NCBI GenBank assembly: GCA_038049695.1
Contig: CP142456.1
Location: forward strand, 77,709,422-77,773,421
Reading direction: 5' to 3'
Source of the DNA: Cinnamomum chago
Lineage: Eukaryota > Streptophyta > Magnoliopsida > Laurales > Lauraceae
DNA: 64,000 nt
The translations under genes and the position numbers were made by a program. Of the stretch, positions 50,749 through 63,790 are shown in pieces (positions within the stretch are counted from its first letter, which is position 1; each line of letters begins with the position of its first letter). The notes beneath the pieces were generated by a model that saw only the letters and a program-made list of their open reading frames with translations, searched no databases and was not told the origin of the DNA.

Positions 50749-50902
50749 GGGCATTTCTATGAGATGAGAGCATCTCTTATCTTACTATAAGAGATAAGGT
50801 GAGGGCCCTCACATCTATATCTAATGCCAACAACTTAAATGTAAGGGCTCTTACCTTTATCTCTCATAATAAGGTGAGAGATGCTCTCATACGAGCATCT
50901 CC
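50749..50902 (+). mobile_element. MITE, GATGCTC family, copy 3
   Basis: The left arm TGAGAGCATCTCTTATCTTA and the right arm (reverse complement TGAGAGCATCTCTCACCTTA) match at 18 of 20. The core TCTATATCTAATGCCAACAA matches the other copies. About 154 bp, non-coding. Confidence 0.8.
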
Positions 50903-52385
50903 CTATATGTGTACCCTTTCTTTCTTCAACTATTTTGTATGTCGTTTGTGCAGTAAAATTCATGAGAGCGACTGAAGAAAAAGTCATGAAAACCAAAATC
51001 AAAAGCAATGGTCCTTATACTGGGTACATTGGCATTTCCTTTCCCTTTAGATTCTTCACAAATCCAAGACATGTTTGGAAGCCAAGGTCTTAAATTAAGA
51101 GCTAAAATAATCTTATCTCATCCAATAATTAAGGCCCAAGATAACATTAAGTAATTGCACTGACTATGCTTATGATTGGTCAGATGCTTTGGAAGGACCA
51201 ATCCAGGATTTCTGGATGATAGGAAGATAACCTTGCAATATAAAATAGGATTGATCTGGATCCTGTGAGGTCACTTCCATAAATTCATTAATGGGGTTCA
51301 ACCCTCATATTCATACCACTGAAATAACTATTTCCTCGCCTATTCGCATGTGCCAAATCTCATTTTCAATGATTAAAGTTACGCCCACCAACAGATTGAT
51401 CACTTGCTTAACACTTGGTTTAACTACTTATTCTTTTTATTTCAATAATGTGTTTGACTGACATGAGTTCAACCTGAGGTTAGTCCCTGCTTTAATTTTG
51501 GTGAATTTGGCATAGCCCCATTATATGAGAGAGAAGTGATTTTCAATGATTTAGATTTTAGAAGTAGCCCCAAATTGTGGAATTTGTAGAGCCAGACAGA
51601 GCCGTTAAAAATGGAGTGGGTACTCCCCTGCGATTGAACACCATGACCGAAACATGATTAACGCCATATTAGCCACAATGTCATTTTTGTGCCCAATCAT
51701 GTTTTCAGTCAGGGTGCCCAATCATATGCCAGGATGCGATCCGTTTGAATTGAAATTTAAGAATATATCGATGGATACCATGAGATTCATCTCTATTGGA
51801 ATTATCACTATCTAGGCCTCGCGATGGATTTCTAGAAAAGTGTTACACGGTTGAGGTGTAATAGCCGCACTAGTGGATCCCGCCAGCATAATACCTCTCT
51901 ATATTGGATGTCATGTGACTCTGACATAAACATGACAGGTCAATTTTTGAAATCGAATAGAGAGGTAAAAGGGACACTGCCCTTCAGTTCAAAGTTTCAA
52001 ACCCCTCATTCAATTTGGAGAATTGGTTGTGCCTTGCCATTTGCTATCTTGGAGAGGAACGATTCCGTAATCCGTATTGACATTTGACAATCTCATGAGA
52101 GCAATTTTCTATATGGGGCCTACGTTTGCTTGTTTCAAGTCGTCTAATGCATTGCATTGATGAAGGAATGAAAAATAATATTACCTATTGAATTTAATTA
52201 AATTCTCATTTGGCATCGCTCTCATTGAAGTGATATCTTCGGATAAGTTCCACTTTATATCTATCCTTACTACTTTCTTCCATAATGAAAGCACACGTGT
52301 GAGATTATTATTATTTTTAATTCAATGAAGTAGTTTTTTTCCTTGAAATGTTGAGATTGTCTTCTTTCTTCTCAATCCTTGCATT
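50903..52385. other. Intergenic; no gene recognised
   Basis: Mixed AT-rich sequence with open frames up to 78 codons, none recognisable. No RNA gene or clear transposon end seen. Confidence 0.5.
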
Positions 52386-52865
52386 GAAAGGTTGGGTGTG
52401 AAACTCCCTTTTAAGAAAATTTGAATACGGATCACCTATCGGAGTTGTTATATTTTCATCGTAAGTGGACTAACAACAGTTCGTCACGTCATTAAAAAAC
52501 TTAGGTGATTTTCAAGTTCAAAAGATTTAAATTAAATGAAAGAAAATCAACTAAATTTTTGGATGATGTGGCGGACTGTTATTGAAATGTTGGGTGTGAA
52601 ACTCCATTTTAAGAAAATTCGAGTACGGATCACCTATCGAAGTTGTTATACCTTTCTATCGAAGTTGTTATACCTTCACTGAGAGTGGACCAATAACAGT
52701 CTGTTACGTCATTAAAAAACTTAGGTGATTTTCAAGTTTGAAAGATTTAAATTAAATGAAAGAAAATTAACTAAATTTTTGGATGATGTGACGGACTCTT
52801 ATTGGTCTACCCCCGGTGAAGGTATAACAATAGTGATAGGTGATCCGGACTACTTAGAAAATTCA
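52386..52865. mobile_element. Foldback transposon fragment carrying an internal 198-bp tandem duplication
   Basis: A unit starting TTGGGTGTGAAACTCC is repeated at 52386-52583 and 52584 to about 52800, with high identity. Unit 2 also has a short internal duplication of TATCGAAGTTGTTATACCTT. The right end (reverse complement TCCGGATCACCTATCACTAT) is inverted relative to the left arm (ACGGATCACCTATCGGAGTT), giving a long imperfect inverted repeat. Non-coding; the superfamily is uncertain, with Mutator-like possible. Confidence 0.65.
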
Positions 52866-53200
52866 TTTGTACAATGTATGGTCCACTGCGATCCCAAAAT
52901 TTAGAGCTGGTGGGTCCATGTATCATAAACCCCCAAATCATACTATATCATCTGTCTTTCGTTTGTTTTCTCTTCCGTGGAATTTTTTTCTAAACCTTTG
53001 TAGGAAAAGCTTTTTCAAAGAATATTCTTTCTCATTGGCATATTCGGGGTTTTAAGATCAGGCCCAGTTACCACATATCCTATATATGTATTCAGGGTTG
53101 GCACTCTACCCATATATATCCCCGACGAACTTTACTAAGATACCCCACATGTCATAGTCGAAAATTTTAAGTTGTTCCAAGCAGAAAACCAAAAATAACC
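52866..53200. other. Intergenic; nothing recognised
   Basis: Short spacer between a foldback element and a SINE. No feature seen. Confidence 0.5.
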
Positions 53201-53410
53201 ACAACGGGCTGGCTGAATGATCAGGACCACGGTTCCTCCCTCTTTTGGAGTTAGAGGTCTTGGTATATACCCCCGGTTCTCCCCTTTTCAAAAACCGAAT
53301 GTTGAGTCCACTTGTGCTGCCACCTAGGGGTCAATGGGGTTTTACTCGGCTTCTCTCTGGGCCCGGAGGGAATAGTCCAGCTCAAAGGGTTAGGAACCCT
53401 CCATTAGCAA
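53201..53410 (+). mobile_element. tRNA-derived SINE, longest copy
   Basis: The head, GGCTGGCTGAATGATCAGG, is a decayed form of TTGGCCGAGTGGTCAGA in the copy at 29173. The 3' body has TTGAGTCCACTTGTGCTGCC, TTTTACTCGGCTTCTCTCTG and AAAGGGTTAGGAACCCTCC, then ATTAGCAAAAAA and a (TA)n run. It links the Leu/Ser-like head to the 3' body seen at 37118, 41685 and 46521. Confidence 0.75.
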
Positions 53411-54429
53411 AAAATATATATATATATCATATTTGAGAAATATATTTATGTCAATGTAGCTAAAATTGAAAAAACAAATATGAAGATCCATAAAAATGGA
53501 CAATAAGTGGACATCAAATAGTCTCCCCTTGGGTGGAAAATGACAGCCATCATCCTAGTTAATTAAAATCTCAGAAAGTCAAGAGTTCCATCTATATTTT
53601 TTGTCTTAAATCCTTCACCGATTACCTCTTTAATATTCCTTTGTCCGAACCAATTATACCCTGAATTCCTACAAATATATTCCATGCAAACAAACACGCC
53701 CCATTGATCAATGTTCACAATTTGATCAGGTCACCTGAAAGAAAGCGAAAATGGCAAATAATAAGTCCAGTTTTTTTTTTTTACAACCGAACTGGTGATT
53801 TAGACACTATTCATCATTAATCTGGAGTTGATTTTGAAAAGAATCAATTGTCAGTTCAGTTCAGTTCTTCCTTCCATATCACAGTCAGCTCATCCTTTCT
53901 GAAACTACCATGAAAATGGGTACTTTTGAGTTTTTTTTTTTTTTGTCCAAAGTTTTGAAGTTTGGCTCAAAACTACAACTGAGACTGAAATGGCCTGGGT
54001 GTTGGTTATTTGACATAAAGCATGGTTTTGCTACCCACCACTAGTGTTTCAGGGTCGTGCGCGTGTTTCAGCGTCGTGCGCATGCTCCGGGGATTAATCA
54101 TGTTAGGTAAAATACCACGGATACCGAGCCTGCAAACAACTTGGCCAATTCAACTGAGCTACTTCACCAGGTGCTCTTTGCGGCATTTCTAACTATTTTG
54201 ACGACCTGTATGCTAGATTAGTATATGATCAATTGCATAACTGGTCTTCACTACAACAAAGAAAAGTGAGTTGGGCTCTTGGGCCATCGAATATGTACTT
54301 AAAACATTAAATCTTGCCAAATGGGCTTCTCTGGCTGATAATGTGTACGGTGGAAGTAACTTGATCATAGGTGGCTTAGAAAATAGTGCAGACTACACAT
54401 AACATTGGTGTAAATGGTTCTTAATTAAC
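53411..54429. other. Intergenic; no gene recognised
   Basis: AT-rich spacer with poly-T runs at 53770 and 53930. A short tandem duplication at 54048-54082 repeats GTTTCAG(G/C)GTCGTGCGC. No gene supported. Confidence 0.5.
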
Positions 54430-54606
54430 CACAAGAGGTTGGCCGAGTGGTCAAAACCACGGTTCCTCTCTCTTCCGGAGCTAGAGGTCTTGGTATCAAC
54501 CCCCGGTTCCTCTCTCTTCCGGATCTAGAGATCTTGGTATCGACCCCCGGTTCCTCCTTCTTTAAAAATCAAATGTTGAGTCTACTAGTGTTACCACCTT
54601 ATGTAT
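54430..54606 (+). mobile_element. SINE, 3'-truncated, with 44-bp internal tandem duplication
   Basis: The head GAGGTTGGCCGAGTGGTC matches the SINE at 29173. A 44-bp segment starting GGTTCCTCTCTCTTCCGGA is tandemly repeated at 54461-54504 and 54505-54548, and a third start follows at 54549. Homology stops after GTTGAGTCTACTAGTGTTACC; the later 3' body is absent. Confidence 0.7.
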
Positions 54607-57600
54607 TTCACAATATATTTGGAATTTAGTAGATACAATGTCACAAACATTGCACCTGAGGTGAAGTAATCCATGGTCATTAAAATAAAAGAAGTCGGGG
54701 TGGAGGGATAGTGTGGGGGGGCTTGTGGGGGTGTTGGTGTAACTTGCTAGTAGGATTTTATAAGAAAACTTTGACACCGATCCTTCTCTAACGGGGCCAC
54801 TTGTTCTGATGGAAAAGTTCACACCATATAGGAATTCTATAATCCAGTGCGCCACCTGTTCCTATCTTTGCCAAACAACTCAACATTGTAAGAGGATAAG
54901 GAGGTGTGAGTCTACTGATGCAGCAACATTTCATTGGCCACCTCCAACTGCCTTTTTTTTTTTTTATAATATAGTAAGGGAGAGTAGTGATCATATAGGA
55001 TATGCCGTTATGGGAAAAGAAGATTGGAGACTTAAAAAATTGCATCCCAACTCATTTTGGGTTTCTGAGAAAAGAAAAGGCTGTAACATATGCAATCTCT
55101 TCTTTACTCAAAAGCCCTGAATTCATAAGGAAGCCTACTTCATTCTTTTTTCTCTTTAGAAGGGACTTTGACTAATGCATCTTTAATAATTCACATGTCC
55201 GTAACCAATTGAACAACAATAGGAGATGAGGAAGCCCACATATTAGAAACAGAATCTGACGAACCAATATGATACAATCGAGTCATAACCCATTAACTGT
55301 TGCGCTTCAATTCAACCAAAACCACTTAATGCTAACCCTAAAATGACAAAATAATGAAGCACATAAATCCTGGGTCCACCACTGTTTTCCTTGTGACATG
55401 GTTGTCCAAGATTTCTTTCTATCTTTTTTATTAAGAGATGTGATTGTTCATAAAAAGCAAAAAAGAGGTCCCCTGGTCGATTTCATGATGATGGTCAATT
55501 TCTTTTAAATCTTTTCCCAATAAAGCCTAAAGATGAAAAGGAGGTGATGGGAAGAAAGGAGGACTCATAAAGTAAATAAAAAAGCCAAATTTAAAGATCC
55601 TTCTTGCCTTTAGTAGAAGGCATTCTGAGGAAACTTCCTACCAATTAAAAATTGCTTCTTTTTTCAGTGTAAAAGGAAACATGGTTCTTTAAAGTAACTT
55701 AATTTTTCACCTTCATCTCTCTCCTTTATACAGAGACAATTTTGGTATTTGGTAGTTGATTTTATGATTCATCCAATTGTAGTTGATGAAAGTGTGATTA
55801 ATTTTTATTTCGAACATCACTTGTGATGCTTTAGTTATATAAATTTTCAATATCTTGAGCTCAAATAGTATGGGTCATTTTCATACTTATAATCTGTTCT
55901 TAAACGTTTTCATATTCATTGTTCTTAATATACTACTGTTGAAATCAATAACTACAATGATCAAAATTATATATTTTATTTATTTATAGTTGTTATTCAA
56001 TTTGCATGAAACTTGACCAGTGCATCGCTTGGGCTTTCTGCTAGTCAACAACAAAATATAAAGTATCAATTAATTTTAGTCTGAAATCCACATTTTTATC
56101 CTTGTTTTTCTTCTAAATTTTCTTGGTGTGTATTGGCCATTGTAAAGTGAGGAGGCAATTTAATAAATCCTGTTGTTTACTGTAGATGACAACCAACCTG
56201 GCCATTGCGGCCCCTGTAGAAGAGGTCACCTAGCTGAGTAATAACTCAGGCAAGTGTGGCCAAAAACTTGGTCAAACTTTGCCAGACTCATTCAATGATC
56301 ACCTTTGAGCTTATAGGGGCCAGGCCATGGCCCAAGCCAGAATTCCGAATAGGCCCGGCCTCATATCAAAATCCTGATTAGACTGGATTGTTGTGGGCAG
56401 TAAGCAATTTTAGGATGCATTTACTAGCAGCTTCTCTTCGGTCCCTGATCTTTAGGCTCACAATGTTGTCCACAAGTAAGTCAAAAAGCCCACTGAGGTG
56501 AGTAATTATCAGGCTCCAATCTGTGATCGCCATGTTCAGCTTCAAGTGGTCTTAGTGAAAGATAGCCCACCACATTGATAAACCATTACAAGATCCTAAA
56601 CCTATGCAATGAGCATTCCAATGGCCCATTTTGATCTTCATAAAAAGAGTGCAACCAACCCAGTTTTAGGCCCAATTCAGTGTTCATGCGATTGGATAAC
56701 CTGTTTTACCTTTGACAGTGTTATTGTCTCCGAATATAAAAGTAAGCCATTTCAAGAATGAAGAAGAACAATTGAGTTTGTCCATTAACTGCCTCACGTT
56801 TGCAACAACCTGAGCTGAATAGAGAAAAGGGTCAGCAACAAAGATATGCAAGTGCCATCCACATTCCACAACAAGAAAAGATGCGTGACCAAGGCACAAG
56901 ATCTGCCAGCAGTACCCAATGAGCAACACAGTTAAACAGAACAGAACTAATCATCAAAAAAAAAAAAAAAAAAGGATCATGGAGGACTGCAGGTGCTAGG
57001 CTGTGAGATAAGTCCAGAGATCATATCCTTTAGTAGCTAGCTACCTGTTGAATTGAACTAACCACTCCAAATTTTAAATAGGTTCTATTCTGAACTATCA
57101 TAACTGTATACATCCAAATAGGCGATCGTTTTTATGTCCAATACTCCATCTTTATGTAGAGGAACTGTATCACTGCTGTATCCATTGCATATCAGGACAG
57201 CATATACTGTGAAAGGCATTCAATTAGCAGAGAAGTATAAACAACACCAATCTAAAAGAATATGTATATATTTAACTAAAAAAAGAAATTGTGATGCCAA
57301 ATGATACACACATGGACACAGCTATTCAAAGTACAGTGGCACCAGTTGCTTTTGGTTATTCTGATTTCTTCATTCCCATTCAGGTGCTAGACCCAAAATC
57401 GTTCACCAATTATGCCTTTCAATTGCAATTGTCATGCTGAGATCAATCTTCTAGAAATCAAGAACAGCGACAAACATGTATAATGTGACAATGTCAAGCA
57501 GCATCCCGCATAATAATGTGGTTTCCAACTTCTATGCTGCCAAGATGCACATCAGAATGAATAATCATCTATTCTGTAAAAAATACCCAAAATTTCTTGC

Positions 57601-58168
57601 ATTATGGGGTACATATTACATAAAATTACAACCTAATTAGAATAGGGGAATATGGTTTTCTTTGTTTTGGTGGCAGACCAATCAGCAATCCTCAGCGTTA
57701 GTACACATAATGGGATATGGAACCAAAGAATGTTTTCTTCGCGGAGTCGAAGGCTTTTGATGTGGTGTGTGGGCGGCAGGAATAAACCAGAAAGGCAGTC
57801 AACAGTAGAAGATGAACATATTTTTAGGGCACCCAAGTTTTATATAAGTAGGAGATTCAAAAGCACAAACTGGGCCCTGTATTGAAGCTCCTTGCAAACA
57901 CAATTAAATTAGACAGAAAACATCTTTGAGTTGCTTTGCTTCAGCACCTATGATCTTGGTCTGGTTAAACAAAGCTTTCATGCCTCTGTTACAAGGTCTT
58001 CAAGGTCTAGGGGATCGACATCATCATATGCAAAAGGTCATCTGGAAAGATTGATCTCGTGAATTTCATGAAAGCACTTACAGGATGCCTTCTGCAGCAG
58101 CTCTATCAGAACCTTCGGCCATTGATATGTTATGAGAACCTCAAGCAGCTTTCTTTTCTATTATGAAC
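54607..58168. other. Intergenic spacer and 3' flank of the PPR gene
   Basis: The last few hundred bases next to 58168 should include the PPR 3' UTR. Open frames at 56684-56929 (-) and 57633-57885 (both strands) are not recognisable. Poly-A lies at 56956-56973. No RNA gene or intact transposon seen. Confidence 0.5.
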
Positions 58169-60628
58169 TCACCAGTAATCCCCACACGAGCAAAACCCAT
58201 CTTTGAAATGGTGGAACCTGCTCGAGTCCCTTACTGTAATTTCCCTACCTACAATCTTTGAAATTATCTTGATGGCAGCATGGCAGTCTGTACACGCACG
58301 CAGATTCTTCATGATTCGTATCGGTGATTCAGGTGCAGTATGGATCAATGCAAAAGCAATTGCTAGTCTCTCGCTGTGATATCTCAGCAACTCAGCTTTG
58401 GTTTCCTCCTCAACATTGTGAAGGGTACAGCTCGTATCGGGTGTGTATCCTTCTTTCTCCATCTGATCAGATAACATGTCTATCATTCCCCTAATTTCAT
58501 CCCATTGCAGGTAGAAGTCGTCATTGGCTGAGAATAAGTAGATTTTCTCTTTGATTTCAACCCAACTAGAGGCTGGTTCTTTCTTCACTCCCCGATCCTT
58601 CATTGCCTTCTTTACCTTGCCAACATCTTTCCACCGCCCTGCTGCCGCATAGATATTAGACATGATCACATAAGGTGCCGCATCTTTGAGCTCCATCTTG
58701 AACAGCTGATCTGCAGCCCGCTGCCCCAGTTCTTGGTTTCCATGGATCCTACACGAATTCAAGATCGACGACCACATGATACAATCAGGTTCAAAAGGCA
58801 TCTCAGCAATCAGTTTCTCTGCTTCATCTAAACGTCCCATCCGACCCAAGACGTCAACCATACAGGCATAGTGCTCTCTCTTGGGATTTATCTTAAACAA
58901 CTTAGTCATGGAATCAAAGTATCGGAATCCTTCTGCTACAAGTCCACCATGACTGCACGCAGATAGGACATTAAGGAAGGTGACCGAATCGGCTTGCATT
59001 CCACATGCCAGCATGTCTTCAAATAATCTAATAGCAGCATTAGCACGCCCATTTTGAGAGTAAGCAGCAATCATGGCATTCCAAGAGACTAGATTCCGAT
59101 CTGGCATCTCATCAAATGTTTGGATGGCCTCCTTGATGCACCCGCATTTTGCATACATGTCTAAAAGAGCGCTTCCGGCAAACACATTCGCCATGTATCC
59201 CAATCTAATTATATAAGAATGCAGTTGTTTTCCTAATCCAATCAATGCCAAACTTGCTAAAGCTCTTAACACGCTAGAAAATGTTGCCTGATCCGACCTG
59301 ACGTCAGCTCTATGCATCTCTGAGAACAGTTTTAAAGCTTCTTCATGAGATCCACTCTGGACATGGCCTGAGATCATTGCAGTCCACGAGACCGAGTTTC
59401 GGTCCATTCGATTCCTGAAAATCATCTCTGCTGTCTCCATAGAACTGCATTTCGCATACATGTCGATCAGAGAATTTCCCACGAGAATGTCTGATTCTGT
59501 GGATGTTAGAATTGCTTGAGCATGGATTTGCTTACCCATTTCCAAATTTGGCATGGCCGCAGCAATGTTCAAGACGATTGCAAAAGGGTATTGCTTCCTA
59601 TCAAACCCCTTAAACTGCAATTCCCAAAAGAGGTCGAGAGACTCTTTGCTTTGCCCATTCCAAGCATAACCTGCGATGATCACATTGTAAGAAACACAGT
59701 CTAATTCCGGCATCCCATCGAAAAGTCTTCTCGCCTCAGTCAAGCAATCACACTTAGAGTAGAAGTCAAGCAAGGCATTGCTCACAAACACATTCCATCC
59801 AAGATGGGACTTGATCACCAGCCCATGAATTTGTTGGCCAAGACCCAAAACACCCAATCCAGTACTAGCAGATAAAACCGCGGCAAACGTGAATTCCGAA
59901 GGTTTCAATCCGAAACTCTGCATTTCTAAAAAGAGCCTCATCGAATTTTCACACGACCCATCTTTCGCATGCCCTGTTATCAATGCATTAAACGTCACAC
60001 AATCCCTCTCAGGCATTTCCTCAAACAGCTGACACGCAGCATTGAGAGACCGACATTTGCAGTACGAATCAACCAAAGTGTTTGATACCAGAAAGGTCGA
60101 TCCAAAGCCTAATTTAACAACATGGGCATGGACTTGAATTACCAGATTCAGGCTCTCCTCATCGACATACCCCGATAAAAGAGACACGTAAGTCACATGG
60201 TCAGGTTTCGCTCCCGCACTCCGCATCTCCGAGAAGAGCTCAAACGCTTCATGGGTTCGTTTGGACTGCGCATATCCGCCAATTAAGATCGTCCAACTCA
60301 CCATGTTCCGGTCGGTCATCCGGTCGAACATCTGGCGTGCGTCGCTTAGGTTTCCAGATTTCACGAAGCCTGAGATCAAAGTGTTTGTGGAAATTGTATT
60401 TCTGTGAGGCATTTCGTCGAACAGTTGGCGTGCTTGTGAGAGCTCGCCTCTTTGGAGGAGGGATTCCATGAGATGATTGGAGCGATAGGTGTTTGGATTG
60501 AAGCCCGTTTTGATCATTTGGGCGTCTACGTGTTGAAGGAGGGAGAGGTGGCGATGGCATTTTGGAAATATTGCAGGTGTTACGGGGGCAAAGTGGGAGA
60601 ATGCATGGGCTCGGAGCAGCAGTGTCAT
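58169..60628 (-). CDS. PLS-type pentatricopeptide repeat protein with E and DYW domains, At2g01510-like
   Basis: A single uninterrupted 819-aa frame, as is usual for plant PPR genes. The N-terminal 30 or so residues are poor in acidic residues and suit an organelle transit peptide. PPR motifs run from about residue 35 to 670 in P-L-S order, with anchors such as [20 protein letters not shown] and [12 protein letters not shown]-type motifs follow, then the DYW domain: HSE at 751-753, CTDC at 779-782, HHF at 806-808 and the terminal CSCGDYW at 813-819. These are the zinc and catalytic residues of the C-to-U RNA-editing deaminase, all present. The class acts in mitochondria or chloroplasts as site-specific editing factors. 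Overall sequence resembles Arabidopsis At2g01510 and its orthologues as I remember them. The edited site cannot be told from this sequence alone. Confidence 0.97.
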   Translation of the reverse strand: MTLLLRAHAFSHFAPVTPAIFPKCHRHLSLLQHVDAQMIKTGFNPNTYRSNHLMESLLQRGELSQARQLFDEMPHRNTISTNTLISGFVKSGNLSDARQMFDRMTDRNMVSWTILIGGYAQSKRTHEAFELFSEMRSAGAKPDHVTYVSLLSGYVDEESLNLVIQVHAHVVKLGFGSTFLVSNTLVDSYCKCRSLNAACQLFEEMPERDCVTFNALITGHAKDGSCENSMRLFLEMQSFGLKPSEFTFAAVLSASTGLGVLGLGQQIHGLVIKSHLGWNVFVSNALLDFYSKCDCLTEARRLFDGMPELDCVSYNVIIAGYAWNGQSKESLDLFWELQFKGFDRKQYPFAIVLNIAAAMPNLEMGKQIHAQAILTSTESDILVGNSLIDMYAKCSSMETAEMIFRNRMDRNSVSWTAMISGHVQSGSHEEALKLFSEMHRADVRSDQATFSSVLRALASLALIGLGKQLHSYIIRLGYMANVFAGSALLDMYAKCGCIKEAIQTFDEMPDRNLVSWNAMIAAYSQNGRANAAIRLFEDMLACGMQADSVTFLNVLSACSHGGLVAEGFRYFDSMTKLFKINPKREHYACMVDVLGRMGRLDEAEKLIAEMPFEPDCIMWSSILNSCRIHGNQELGQRAADQLFKMELKDAAPYVIMSNIYAAAGRWKDVGKVKKAMKDRGVKKEPASSWVEIKEKIYLFSANDDFYLQWDEIRGMIDMLSDQMEKEGYTPDTSCTLHNVEEETKAELLRYHSERLAIAFALIHTAPESPIRIMKNLRACTDCHAAIKIISKIVGREITVRDSSRFHHFKDGFCSCGDYW

Positions 60629-63600
60629 AGGCTGGTGGAGGAAAGGAAGCCAAAAGGAAGGAGCTTTTTTCTTACCTCACGTAGATGTTTGTTAATATAC
60701 GCATGAAATCTAGTATAGATATATTACCATGTGAAGGGGCCCAACAGATCAACGGTCGGGATGCATTTAAAAAAAAAGGTTATATATTATTAGATGGAGA
60801 TGTATTCTTACTCTACTTGGGGTATTAATTGGGCTAATAGATGAAAGGGAATTAGAGTCCCAAGCTGTAAATCAGATGGTTGGAATATGGAAGAAATTAA
60901 CCGCAACTTTCAAAGTTGTGAATCAAATTTGGACCCTCCGAGTGCATTCATCCTCCTAGGAGTAAAGGATGTGGAACCCTAGAGACTTGTTCGTGCAATT
61001 GCATTGCCATGAAAATTAAGTGAAAAATGCAATTTGATGCGCCTTATTATTGTCGTAGAAAATATTTATATGTATTTCCGAGAATCTCTGTTTCTTACCT
61101 CCTAGGTCAAACTTGGCTTTCCACTAGATTTCCTTTCTCATGATGGTTGCACAAATACATCTTATGATGAGATTGATTTGTTGAAGATTTGGATCACACA
61201 AAATGAATGTTATCCTCTTCGGTGAGATGTTCCCAATGTTTATAATGACGGGAGTTTACACTAATCCACTAATAGCTCATTGGTGAGGCATTTTTCTTTG
61301 CATGGAAACATCTAGACCGATGGTTGTAGCTCCATTGGTTAGAAGACTTTGGTAGTGTGTGTCGGCACGTGGGTATTTTACAAACGCACAAAAGATAAAA
61401 AGAAATCCAACTAGAGTTTTTTTAATACTGTTTTTTATTATTATTATTATTAGGCCACTTCCCCATTCTAATAAATTCTCAGTGCTTTCAAGTCGCTTTA
61501 ATGAAAACTATGAACAGCCCGTGTTTCATTAGCTAGTTTCAAGGAAAAACATTACATTTTTTTCCCACACTTAAAATATACCTACACTTAAATTATAAGT
61601 TATTCGAGTGGCTAGGAAGTCCAATAATGAGTTGGAGGTTCCCGCTTCGAGCCGTTTGGGGCCTTAGCCGATACATGGCTCTAGTGGGTGGTGTTGTGTA
61701 TATGAAGTTTTACCAATGATCAACCATAAATGGTCGTTGAGTTCCTCGTCATGAAAATGAAAAAAAAAAAAAAAAAACATAACATATTTTGTTCTACATC
61801 CATTAAAACAAGCAAATCAAATGTATGGGTTACGGGTGAATCACATTTTCATTCCGAGGAGAGAATGAATGAGGAAATAGATAAATTCCGAAGTGTTTAC
61901 TAGGGTGACAAAATTGACGAGCATCCTAGCTTCCAATGAGATGCCAGCTATAATTTAGGATTTCACAAATTTTTTTCTTATCCTTTTGCCATACTTGAAT
62001 TGATAATCAAATTTTGAACTCTATTGATTGAAAGGTCATATATCGATTTAAGTGGCATTGAAGAAATCAAGCAGCCAATTATTCTTGTTGCATCCTTCTG
62101 TCTCTCTCTCCCTCCTTCCCCTCCTAGACCATCCTTACCACTCTTGTTCTTCCTCTTGTTGTAACAGGCCCTCACCAAAAACTATCAGTTCATTCTTTGA
62201 TTGGAGTGTAGCTAGCTAATATGTGCACCATGTCAATCTCTTCCATAGGACTTCCCTGTGAGACATTGTGCTCACCTTCAAACAGAATGCTGCAGCATAC
62301 AATAGGAATATATTTTTTTTCCCTCCTAAAAAAGGGTGATTGAGTTGCATAAGCTGATTTGCAGATGAGACAAGGCTGCTGAAGGACTTGGGTTTAATGA
62401 TGTTTTGGGCTCAGATGTGGGTTTTCATAATGTGTCTGTTGTTATTTTGGTTTGATGTTTTATGTCACTGAACCTTTTCGCTCTAGTAAAATCCATTTTT
62501 TTAGCCCAAAACAAAATATGCCATGAATTTACTGATTGAAAATAGTCGAAAGAAGATGCCAAAAAAATACAAGGGAAGTGGAATTAATCATATATCAAAA
62601 ATTAAATTCATTGGATATTGCTAGCATAATAACCCGTGCTAAACACAGGCATGCTTACCAATAAAACTTACAACAACATATATAAAAAATAATTAAAAAG
62701 AAATTCAGATCATATACAATCATCCCCAAACACTTACTAACATAGAACAACAAAAAAAGGGGATTTTTATTTTTCTAATCCAAGAGTTTATGGCATATAA
62801 ATGGTGTAAAAGAAGTAGGGTGAATAGGAAAGAGGATAACACGTACAAGTTGTTGAAAGTTGTTGCATGTGGAAGTGGGAGAGAATGCCCCACCAAAAAT
62901 AAAAAATAAAAAAAATAAGTGGAGAGAGAATGTGAGTAAGTTTTAGAGAAGGGATATAAATCCCGGTCAAAATTAATAGTTACCGTAAAATTTAGTTTTA
63001 AAGCCCTCGGCTTTAATATAGTATAACTGCGGCGGCAGCCCGCAGGAACTATTTTCTAGTTCCGCCACTGTTAAAATAGAAAGGTGATAAATGATGATCC
63101 CGAAACAATAAAATCTCTTCCCTCACAGATATTGAAGTCTATTTCAAGCCTTGTGTCTTCTTTGACATTCAAAAACTTTTATCCGACTTCTTCAATTAAA
63201 TTAAAGTTTTTCTCATGTAATTGTTGTTTGCATCATCATCATCATCAATATTGTGGCGTCCACGCTCCAAATCCCTAAACTGATCTATCCGGACATTCCC
63301 TGTTTTACATTTTCAAATCCAAGTGCAGCCCATTGAGACCCCTGGAGTTGCTTATTCCAGTACTACAATGCAAAATTGGACAACTGTGTCACTTTGCTTC
63401 AGAATCACACAATTGCTACATAGTTGATTAATTCAGCCCATGAAATATCTTATTTTGCAGCTATTGATTAATGTTGAGTTCAAACTATAACTGATGGCCA
63501 TGAAGATGTAATTTGTATATATATTCACACATATATGCAAGCATAAGAAGACACGTAGAACAACAGATAATCCTTCATCTAATGCTAATATCCCTGTTAA

Positions 63601-63711
63601 TCTACCCTGTGGGCGTTACAAACTTGCTTTATTCTCAAATATTTCCCAACTCCAAACAGCATTCAGTAAATTAAAATGGGAAGAGAGAGTTCTTCATTTA
63701 GACATGATTTT
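60629..63711. other. Upstream flank of the PPR gene and 3' flank of the LIR1-like gene
   Basis: Apart from the SINE at 61595-61775, I see AT-rich sequence, a pyrimidine-rich patch at 62093-62125 and a (CAT)n run at 63232-63246. The last few hundred bases before 63711 probably include the 3' UTR of the LIR1-like gene. No other gene supported. Confidence 0.5.
61595..61775 (+). mobile_element. tRNA-derived SINE with poly-A tail
   Basis: A-box-like GTTATTCGAGTGGCTAGGA and B-box-like CCCGCTTCGAGCCG are followed by a body with GTGGGTGGTGTTGTGTATAT and a tail of about 20 A. The body does not match the other SINEs in the window, so it is a different family. No target duplication found. Confidence 0.65.
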
Positions 63712-63790
63712 CTATTTGTAGACACCCTTTTGATACTCAGGCTCGCAGAATTCTCCACCAAGATCGTCACAGGCCTCCGCTGGGAACACC
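63712..63790 (-). CDS. LIR1: Light-regulated chloroplast protein, LIR1/CCL family, last coding exon (partial)
   Basis: The exon follows a CTGCAG acceptor (63796-63791) and encodes VFPAEACDDLGGEFCEPEY then QKGVYK, with a TAG at 63714-63712. FPAEAC...GGE.C is the repeated cysteine motif of the LIR1 family (rice LIR1, Arabidopsis CCL), and this copy matches the C-terminal repeat and end of the protein. Rice and Arabidopsis LIR1 are light- and clock-regulated chloroplast proteins that help attach ferredoxin-NADP reductase to thylakoids. The exon begins in phase 2. No upstream exon was recognised in the remaining 210 bases, so the rest should lie beyond 64000. Confidence 0.8.

Noticed and set aside
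60249-60653. 134-codon open frame on the - strand
   Set aside because: Overlaps the start of the PPR gene in another frame; no domain.
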